Shown here: positions 4,508 through 10,474 of the stretch, piece by piece
Layout of the letters: each line of letters opens with the position of its first letter
How positions within the stretch are numbered: the first letter of the stretch is position 1
Assembly (NCBI GenBank): GCA_003488465.1
Contig: DNLN01000016.1
Span: forward strand, 1-10,474
Direction: 5' to 3'
DNA: 10,474 nucleotides
Origin: Sutterella sp.
Lineage (GTDB): Bacteria > Pseudomonadota > Gammaproteobacteria > Burkholderiales > Burkholderiaceae_F
Translations under genes and position numbers: made by a program
The notes under the pieces: generated by a model
What the model was told of the DNA's origin: nothing
Database searches by the model: none
Seen by the model: the letters and a program-made list of their open reading frames with translations, nothing else

Positions 4508-6709
4508 ATGCGCACCAAAGCCTTCTCAGCCTGCCTTTGCCTGCTTTTGCTGACAGCCTGCGGACAGGAAGACCGGACCGCCGTCGTACGCAACGGCTTC
4601 TGGGGCGACAACCGCATCAGCCCCATCAGCAGCGCCGTCGACACATGGACGGGGTGCTTTTCCGGGACCCAGAGCTGGGTGACCGAGTACGACAAGAAAG
4701 ACAATGCGACCGTGCACTTCTCCTGCCGGCTCACGCCGGAGGCTGCGGGCGGCCTTCTGATTCCAATGAAGAGCCTCAATACGCTCGCGGCACGCCACGT
4801 CGGGGATCAGGCCGAATTCACGAGCGTCTATGCGAAGAACCTTGTCAATGCCTCGGACGTGAAGAACGTTTTCATGAAGCTCAGCTTCCCGGTCAAGGAC
4901 TCGCGCAATTTCCATGCCGACACGGCCAAGCCCGTCTTTACCGCCGAATGGGCGGACGGCACGACGCTCTCCATCGGCAAGATCAACACCGAAAACATGG
5001 TGAACGCCATGTTCCATCTGCCGACCTCCAGGGATCAGAGAGGCAAGCCCCGCAACCTCAGTCTCTATGACGAGTTCTCCAAGGCCGTCCCCGATCTGCT
5101 CGATCGGTATTTCAAGAGCAAGAAGGTCAACTTCAGCACGCTTGCCATTGAGCAAGACGGCAAGACCTATACGAACTTCGCCGACATCAACGGCAGGCCG
5201 GCCGCCATCCAGTTCCCGTACTACAAGGTCACCCGGGAGAACGTCGCCGAAGTCGTCAACACGCTGCTGATCCCCAACATCTACCAGTGCAACCGCTGGT
5301 ACGACTCGCTCTTGAAGGGACTGCTCTCGACGTCGCCCAAACTCGGCGAATATCAGGCCTTCAGCAGCCTGTGCCATATGGATCCGCGCATGGAGCCGGG
5401 CTACAGCACGACCACGCGCGTGGGCTACGAGGTGGTTTCCGATCATCAGTACGTGCTCGCCCGCCGCTTCATGTACCAGCTGCACAACAACATCGTGAGC
5501 GAAGAGACCTGCGACTCGAAATACTGGAGCGAGGCCTATGAGGTCGTGCAGGAGTTTGGCAACAAGGAAGCCAGGAGCCGGGCGGATCGCGAAACCGACA
5601 TCTGGGTGAGAAAGTGTCTGACCAGAACCAGCGAGAACGGATACCATTTCCTGAGGAAGGCCGCGCTCTTTCACGAGGCTAGTCCCTACATCTGCTCGAG
5701 CGGCATCATCGACAGCATGCTCGAGCTCATGCAGACGGTGCACCTCTCGGAGCGTGACATGGCCTTCGTCGAGCGCAAGTTCAAGACCATCCAGCAGAAA
5801 TGCTCCGAACTTCCCGCCATCGAAGGCATCGGCATGTCGGCCGAACCCCGCGACTGGCGCAATCCGATCGGCGTGACCGACGACGCGGCCCTTCAGGCGG
5901 TTGCCGCCACCATCGACAACTATGTCTCCCGCTTCTTCTGCAGGGACACCAGCGCGTACAGTCAATGCAGGAATCGCGAGCATATCGAGTTGCTCAAGAG
6001 CAACGAATTTGCCGCGTTCAAGAGGCTGTCATCGGCTGCTCCGGAAAAGTACACCCAGATCGAGGATCTGGTGTGCGGCGAGCTCGGCTTTTGCAGCTAC
6101 GGCATCATCAGCGATGTGTACTTTGCCGATGGCGCCCGTGCTGTCGCCGCTCAGGCAGCGAGCAAGGCCCAGGCGCAGGAAACGGCCAAGGCCGCCGCAG
6201 TCACTCAGACGGCGGACAAGGCCAAGTTGCCGGCAAAGGCAGCAGCCGTCCAGCCGGCAGGCAAGCCCAGGGATGAGGGCGGGGCAAAGACCGGCGCTGC
6301 TCAGTCTGCTGACAAGACCAAGGCTCAGCAAGCGGCCAAGCCTGCAGCTGCCCGGCCCGCAAGCCAAGCCAAGACTCCGGAACCGGTGAAGGCCGCTGCC
6401 CAGCCCGCGGGCAAGGCCAAGACGCAGGATTCAGCCAAGGCAGCTGCCGGCGCTCTGCCGGCGGACAAGGCCAGGGCTGACGAGACGAAGGCCGCTCCTT
6501 CCAAGCAGGCCGATAAAGCAAAGCCCGCAGGGGCGGGCAAGGCTGAAAAAGCAGCTTTGCCGGCAACCCAGGCTCCCTCCGGGGCGGCTCCCAAACAAAA
6601 GCCGTCAGCCAGAGAGCAGGGCTCGGGCGCTCAAGGCAAGCCCGCTGCCAAGCCTGCCGCCAAAGTTGACGGCAAGCCCGCAGAGGCCGAAAAGAGTTCC
6701 AAAAAGTAG
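4508..6709 (+). CDS. Cysteine-rich lipoprotein with Ala/Lys-rich tail, unknown function
   Basis: I do not recognise this family. The protein has 733 residues from ATG 4508, or 747 from ATG 4466. Residues 1-18 are a lipoprotein signal with lipobox LTAC (Cys18), followed by GQED, so it is probably anchored in the envelope. Residues 19 to about 540 look folded and hold 12 cysteines, an even number consistent with disulfides formed in the periplasm or on the surface. From about residue 540 to the end the chain is Ala/Lys/Pro/Gln-rich, strongly basic and cysteine-free, with loose ADKAK-type repeats. It resembles in composition TolA-like or histone H1-like tails and is probably disordered. Such a tail could span the periplasm or bind acidic polymers; that is speculation. 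It follows the phosphatase-like lipoprotein gene with almost no gap, so a joint role is likely. A hairpin terminator follows at 6744. Confidence 0.8.
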   Translation: MRTKAFSACLCLLLLTACGQEDRTAVVRNGFWGDNRISPISSAVDTWTGCFSGTQSWVTEYDKKDNATVHFSCRLTPEAAGGLLIPMKSLNTLAARHVGDQAEFTSVYAKNLVNASDVKNVFMKLSFPVKDSRNFHADTAKPVFTAEWADGTTLSIGKINTENMVNAMFHLPTSRDQRGKPRNLSLYDEFSKAVPDLLDRYFKSKKVNFSTLAIEQDGKTYTNFADINGRPAAIQFPYYKVTRENVAEVVNTLLIPNIYQCNRWYDSLLKGLLSTSPKLGEYQAFSSLCHMDPRMEPGYSTTTRVGYEVVSDHQYVLARRFMYQLHNNIVSEETCDSKYWSEAYEVVQEFGNKEARSRADRETDIWVRKCLTRTSENGYHFLRKAALFHEASPYICSSGIIDSMLELMQTVHLSERDMAFVERKFKTIQQKCSELPAIEGIGMSAEPRDWRNPIGVTDDAALQAVAATIDNYVSRFFCRDTSAYSQCRNREHIELLKSNEFAAFKRLSSAAPEKYTQIEDLVCGELGFCSYGIISDVYFADGARAVAAQAASKAQAQETAKAAAVTQTADKAKLPAKAAAVQPAGKPRDEGGAKTGAAQSADKTKAQQAAKPAAARPASQAKTPEPVKAAAQPAGKAKTQDSAKAAAGALPADKARADETKAAPSKQADKAKPAGAGKAEKAALPATQAPSGAAPKQKPSAREQGSGAQGKPAAKPAAKVDGKPAEAEKSSKK
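6124..6706 (+). repeat. Degenerate repeats coding the Ala/Lys-rich tail
   Basis: The segment codes for recurring units such as TADKAK, SADKTK, PADKAR and QADKAK, separated by AAA- and PAGK-type spacers. At DNA level GGCGGACAAGGCCA occurs exactly at 6211-6224 and 6460-6473. The repeats are imperfect, which argues for old expansion, but length variation between strains is plausible. Confidence 0.6.
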
Positions 6710-6740
6710 AGAACTCACTGCATTGCGTCTGGATTTCTCA

Positions 6741-6776
6741 AAAGGCGGATCGGTTTTCCGGTCCGTCTTTGGTTTT
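6741..6776 (+). terminator. Intrinsic terminator after the lipoprotein genes
   Basis: GGCGGATCGG (6744-6753) pairs over all ten positions, two of them G-T, with CCGGTCCGTC (6758-6767) around a TTTT loop, and TTTGGTTTT follows. On the minus strand the hairpin is followed by a short TTTT run and lies about 35 bases past the jetD stop, so it may also serve the convergent Wadjet operon. Confidence 0.8.
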
Positions 6777-6802
6777 CAGCGCCGCTATTTCGCGCATTGC
6801 CG

Positions 6803-7978
6803 TTAGAGCGCCTTGCCGAAGGCCTCAAGGATCAAATCAAGCGGAATCCGCTCCTGCTCAAGACGCAGCCTCCCGGCCTGCAGCCGTTCCATTAGCCTGA
6901 GTTCCTGCGCCGTGAGTCCTTCCGCGGGCACTCCGATCGGCCGGGTCGGATCCGTGACACAAAGGTGAGCGAACCGCTCAAGCGTGCCGCAGTCCATCAG
7001 CACCGAGCGCACCCCGGGCAGATGCCGCCTCAGGCCCGCCAGTATCCGCAAACCGGCCTGGTCTAGATCCCCCATGTACAGAACGGGAACCTGCCGGATC
7101 CAGGACAGTTTTGAGAAAGCCTCGATGGCCGCACCCATCCCCATGACGATCAGCGTGTCGGAGTGAAGCCGCAGCGACAGCCCGGTTTCCAGGTTTTCGA
7201 TCACGGCGACCCGCCGGGGCAGGGTGCAGGGTGCGTCGATCACCTCAAGCGGCAGGCGCACTGCCGCCTCTGCGGGCAGCCCTTTCACGATGAGATCGGC
7301 ATGACGCACGTAAAACAGCGTCGGTCTTGAGCGGATTTGCCACCTTGAGATGATGTCACCGGAGCGCAGCGGCTCTGGCAGATGCATTGCGTGCGTGAGC
7401 ACCGCAGCCACGAGTGCGAGATTGTGCTCCAGCCACTTGGTATCAACCCCCTCGATCGGCAGCTCCCGGATATAGCAGTCCGCTCTTTCATGCTGCAGCA
7501 GCCACAAGGCGACGGCGCATAGCCTGTCAAACTCATCATCGTCGCTCTCAAGCAAAAAATCGGGTTTTTGAAGGAGTCCGTCGGCAATATCAGGCCGGAC
7601 AGCCTTGAGACGGTCAAGAGCCCGGGCAAACGCCCGTCCGAGGCGCTCTCCTTCCTGCATGAGGGCAAAAGCACCCTCGGCGCTCACAATGTCAACGCCG
7701 CAAAGCACCGCCTCGAGACCGGCCTGACGCCATGCAACGGGCTCAAACTCGAGCCGGATCCCCGAGGGGCAAGTGCCGGCAGCCCGCCGCCATGCCTGCA
7801 GCCACTCGCGATAGGCTGCGATATCGGCGAACACCTGCGCCCTTGCCGGCTTGAGCCGATAGTGCAGGGGCTCCCAGCGTCCGCCGTCACACGCCCCGGA
7901 AAGCCAGTCGCTCGCATTGCTGCGGAATTTGCGCAGCAACTTTGAGCCGACATCGTCAACCCGCACAAGCTCCGTCAT
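6803..7978 (-). CDS. jetD: Wadjet protein JetD, Toprim-type nuclease (DUF3322/DUF2220)
   Basis: The protein has 391 residues, typical of JetD. Residues 1 to about 190 form the DUF3322 part, ending in the conserved RELPIEGVDTKWLEHN (171-186). The DUF2220 part is a Toprim fold related to topoisomerase VI subunit A: ENLET (Glu261), MGMGAAIEAF (279-288), GDLD (Asp304 and Asp306, the metal-binding pair), and LRLEQERIP (371-379) near the end. All expected acidic residues are present, so it should be an active metal-dependent nuclease. In Wadjet systems JetD cuts circular plasmid DNA that the JetABC SMC complex has reeled in. The start ATG 7978-7976 overlaps the jetC stop as ATGA, and GGAG lies 5 bases before it inside jetC, so translation is probably coupled. 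It is the last gene of the operon. Confidence 0.92.
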   Translation of the reverse strand: MTELVRVDDVGSKLLRKFRSNASDWLSGACDGGRWEPLHYRLKPARAQVFADIAAYREWLQAWRRAAGTCPSGIRLEFEPVAWRQAGLEAVLCGVDIVSAEGAFALMQEGERLGRAFARALDRLKAVRPDIADGLLQKPDFLLESDDDEFDRLCAVALWLLQHERADCYIRELPIEGVDTKWLEHNLALVAAVLTHAMHLPEPLRSGDIISRWQIRSRPTLFYVRHADLIVKGLPAEAAVRLPLEVIDAPCTLPRRVAVIENLETGLSLRLHSDTLIVMGMGAAIEAFSKLSWIRQVPVLYMGDLDQAGLRILAGLRRHLPGVRSVLMDCGTLERFAHLCVTDPTRPIGVPAEGLTAQELRLMERLQAGRLRLEQERIPLDLILEAFGKAL

Positions 7979-10474
7979 GACGGCTCCGCATTTCGGGAAT
8001 CATCCGGCTCTCCGCCCGAGAGCATCGCGCCAACCCGCTCCGGAGTCATGCTCAGAATCGATGAATGCTTTCGCTGCTCGCAGGACACGTATGAGAAGGA
8101 CCCGACATAGGGCTCAAGCGTATACAGGGCCTTTTCCGGAGTCGCAATCACCGGCTGGAAGCCGAAGTCAAGGAAAATCCGCATCGACAGATCGGTAAAT
8201 TCGCTGTCGGCCTTGTCAAAGGCCTCGTCCATCACGACCGGCGCATACTTGGGTTTGACCGCCCGGGTTCCGCCCAACTGGTAGCGCAGCGCCGCCACAA
8301 GACAGGTCATCGTGAGCTTCTGCCTCTGACCGCCGGATTTTCCCGCGCCGCTGTCGAACACCTCGATCGTGCGGCCCGCATCATCAAACTCGATGCCCTG
8401 GAAGGTCACGTGCTCGCGAACGTCGAGAACCTTTTCCCGCCAGGCCCGTCCCTGGGGATTATCCGTGTTGAGCTTGGCAATCAGCTCGGAGAGCTTTTCG
8501 AAGTACTTTTCGGCGGCCGCCTGACCGCGCACATCCGAACCCTCCTTCATCACCTCGATCTGAAGTTCCTTGAATTCCTTGACCTCGGGCAGCTGCCTGT
8601 CGCGCACGGCGATGCGCAGGTGCGTCTGACCGTCCTCGCCGCGATTGAACGCCACCTCCGCCAGGGAATCGTTCACTTCCTTCATGCGCGTCTTGATCTG
8701 GCGCCGCTCGTTATCGAGTTCGCGCACGAGGTCGATGAGATTCTGCCTGGCGTGATTTTCAAGCAGATCCCGAAAGCGCGCCTCGTACTTGGGAAGCCCG
8801 TCGGTCTTCAGACTACTGAGGCGGGCAAAATACTCCTCGGCATACTGCTCGCCTTCTCCAAGTTCAGATGATTCGGCGGGCCATCTGTGGCGGAACTCGA
8901 CAAACCGGGCGTTCATGGCCGCAGTCTGCTCGTGTTTTTGCTCGGCGTATTTCAACCGTGCATTGTTCATCCGCTGCCCGAGTCCGGCGGCCCGGGCCGG
9001 AAGATTGTTCTCGGTCAGCGCATTCTGCGCGTGATTTTCACAGTCAAAGCCGTCAAGCTCGCGCAGTGTCTCGGCCTCAAGAGGGGTTTGCCTGAGCACT
9101 TCGGCGGCCTGTTCAAGCCTTCCCTTGACATCCTCGGTGCGGTACTCGAGTTTGGTACGACGCTCGATGAGATCCACTTGCTCGGCCCGAACCTGCGCAA
9201 GCTGCGCCTCGGTCGCTGCGATCTGCCCGGAGAGTTCCTGCAGCCGCTTGTCTGACTTCTTGATCTCCTCCATGCGGGCGGTGAGATCGCGTATCCGTTC
9301 GGCGAGCGTTGCGGTATCGATGTCCTCCCAGGATTGTTCAAGAATTCGAATCACGGACTCACGCCGCCGGGCGAGCCCGCGGCTCTGTTCTTCGCCCTTT
9401 TCGAGGGCTGTGTTTGAACTGGAGATCCGCGAGGCGACCCCGCGGGCCTCCTCTTCGAAAAGCCTGCGCTTTTCGGCGTTGCCAAAACCCGTCGACCAGG
9501 CCTTTCGGTCGGACACGGCACGCCGATCGTCCTTCTCGTGGCGCACGGTGTTGTGTTTGATCTGTCCGGAAACCGTCACGGCCCGATCAAAGGCGGCGAA
9601 TTGAGCCGTATCCTCCACGCACTCGTAATTGAAACGCTCGGCAAGTTCATTGGCAAGCCACAGACGCAAGGGGCCGCTTTTCAGCTCGAACTTTCCCGGG
9701 ACGCTGCTTGCCGAGAAGGCCGCAGGGCTGCCTTTCACGCGCGTCACCCGGTTGTAGACAAGCCGCAGTCCGAGATTTCGCCTGTTCACCGCCCGGGCGA
9801 ACCTGGCGTAATGCGCATCCGGAACAAGCACCGAGAGCGAAAGAGGGCGAAGCACGCGCTCGCAGGCTCCCTGCCAGCGCTGCTGTCCCTCAAGGATCTG
9901 CATCAGCTCTCCGGCAAATGGCAGTTCAGCGGGGGACAGATCGAGCTCGGCGGCAATCCCGTCCCGCATTTCGAGCAGATCGGAGCGGATGTTCGAAGGC
10001 TGCCTGCGCATCGCTTCGATCTCCTTGCGCAGCCGTACAAACTCTTTTTCGAGTTCGGCCTTCTCGACCGTGGCAGCGTCATGCTGCCGGTCAAGCTCGA
10101 CCTTTTGTTCGGCAAGCCTGTCACGCTCGTCTCGCAGGCTGCCGGTCATCTTCAAGAACTGCTGAGCGGTCTGCGGGAGTTTGAGCCCGAGCAGATCGAT
10201 ATCGGCCTGAATCGCCTTGCGGCGCTTCTCGGCCCGCTCCCGATCGGCATGGGCGGTCCCGAGCTGCTGCTCGAGCCGCTCAATCATCTCGCCGCCGCTC
10301 TTGTAGTGCTCCTCCTTGAGACTGTCCCGGCGCTCGGAGAGGGCGCGCAGCCTGCCGTCGGTCTCGCCAATCCGCGTCCTGACAAGCTCCAGCTTGTGTT
10401 CGAGTTCCGGAAGGCTTCGGCTGAGCAGCTCGCAGAGCCTTGCGCTCTTCCATTGCTCGACAGAGGCGGCAAGC
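7975..10474 (-). CDS. jetC: Wadjet protein JetC, MukB-like SMC ATPase, N-terminus outside window
   Basis: The frame is open from the right edge to TGA 7977-7975, giving about 832 C-terminal residues; family members have roughly 1,100, so the N-terminal head with Walker A is outside. Long charged heptad-like stretches (10474 to about 10000, and about 9470 to 8480) are the two coiled-coil arms. Between them, at about 9995-9540, lies a hinge-like domain containing LPFAGELMQILEGQQRWQGA. The C-terminal ATPase head has the ABC signature KSGGQRQK (SGGQ at 8337-8326) and Walker B VVMDEAFDKAD (Asp-Glu at 8229-8224). JetC is the motor of the condensin-like complex that extrudes plasmid DNA and delivers it to JetD. 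The gene ends inside the jetD start. jetA and jetB are expected upstream, beyond 10474. I see no frameshift or damaged motif in the visible part. Confidence 0.92.
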   Translation of the reverse strand, partial: LAASVEQWKSARLCELLSRSLPELEHKLELVRTRIGETDGRLRALSERRDSLKEEHYKSGGEMIERLEQQLGTAHADRERAEKRRKAIQADIDLLGLKLPQTAQQFLKMTGSLRDERDRLAEQKVELDRQHDAATVEKAELEKEFVRLRKEIEAMRRQPSNIRSDLLEMRDGIAAELDLSPAELPFAGELMQILEGQQRWQGACERVLRPLSLSVLVPDAHYARFARAVNRRNLGLRLVYNRVTRVKGSPAAFSASSVPGKFELKSGPLRLWLANELAERFNYECVEDTAQFAAFDRAVTVSGQIKHNTVRHEKDDRRAVSDRKAWSTGFGNAEKRRLFEEEARGVASRISSSNTALEKGEEQSRGLARRRESVIRILEQSWEDIDTATLAERIRDLTARMEEIKKSDKRLQELSGQIAATEAQLAQVRAEQVDLIERRTKLEYRTEDVKGRLEQAAEVLRQTPLEAETLRELDGFDCENHAQNALTENNLPARAAGLGQRMNNARLKYAEQKHEQTAAMNARFVEFRHRWPAESSELGEGEQYAEEYFARLSSLKTDGLPKYEARFRDLLENHARQNLIDLVRELDNERRQIKTRMKEVNDSLAEVAFNRGEDGQTHLRIAVRDRQLPEVKEFKELQIEVMKEGSDVRGQAAAEKYFEKLSELIAKLNTDNPQGRAWREKVLDVREHVTFQGIEFDDAGRTIEVFDSGAGKSGGQRQKLTMTCLVAALRYQLGGTRAVKPKYAPVVMDEAFDKADSEFTDLSMRIFLDFGFQPVIATPEKALYTLEPYVGSFSYVSCEQRKHSSILSMTPERVGAMLSGGEPDDSRNAEPS

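Noticed and set aside
4526..5983. A 485-codon open frame on the minus strand opposite the large lipoprotein
   Set aside because: It is a high-GC antisense shadow. The plus frame has a signal peptide, lipobox, preceding operon partner and following terminator; the minus frame has no recognisable domain.
6124..6706. CRISPR-like or tandem repeat array
   Set aside because: The repeats are coding, imperfect and unevenly spaced, and reflect an Ala/Lys-rich protein tail.
8410..9255. Plus-strand open frames inside jetC
   Set aside because: They are antisense to coiled-coil coding sequence of JetC and carry no recognisable domain or ribosome site.

Overview
The window is high-GC DNA (about 60% or more by eye) from a Gram-negative bacterium. 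Two lipoprotein signal peptides with lipoboxes, a LysR-type regulator, an AGCS-type symporter and a MukB-like Wadjet SMC support this. The overall style suggests a proteobacterium. A betaproteobacterial gut lineage (Burkholderiales/Sutterellaceae-like) is my guess only, because no phylogenetic marker gene is present.

Left part (1-2745): two neighbouring minus-strand genes encode paralogous SGNH/GDSL-fold hydrolases. One is exported and runs off the left edge; the other has no signal peptide. They are read divergently from a LysR-type regulator at 1843-2745. The roughly 200-base AT-rich gap between them carries clear inverted repeats, so the layout is that of a regulator controlling a two-gene operon and itself.

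Middle part (2746-3677): a strong bidirectional hairpin terminator separates lysR from a convergent gene that is only the C-terminal half of a sodium:alanine/glycine (AGCS) symporter. Its N-terminal half is absent and sequence unrelated to it follows within a few dozen bases. This looks like a rearrangement scar. A second perfect hairpin with a T-run lies in the 75-base gap just to its right.

Lipoprotein pair (3678-6709): two co-directional plus-strand genes encode lipoproteins. The first has the layout of a class A acid phosphatase (PAP2 superfamily) but has lost its key catalytic residues, so it is a probable pseudoenzyme. The second is an unrecognised 733-residue protein with 12 cysteines in its folded part and a roughly 190-residue Ala/Lys/Pro-rich tail. 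A hairpin terminator follows.

Right part (6803-10474): minus-strand jetD and most of jetC of a Wadjet anti-plasmid defence system. The two overlap by ATGA. JetC is the SMC/MukB-like motor and JetD the Toprim-type nuclease. The N-terminal part of JetC, and presumably jetA and jetB, lie beyond the right edge. The truncated symporter, the odd lipoprotein pair and the defence genes together suggest that the region right of about 3605 is accessory DNA joined to an older locus. No tRNA, rRNA, CRISPR array, integrase or insertion sequence was seen, and no gene-free stretch exceeds 300 bases.
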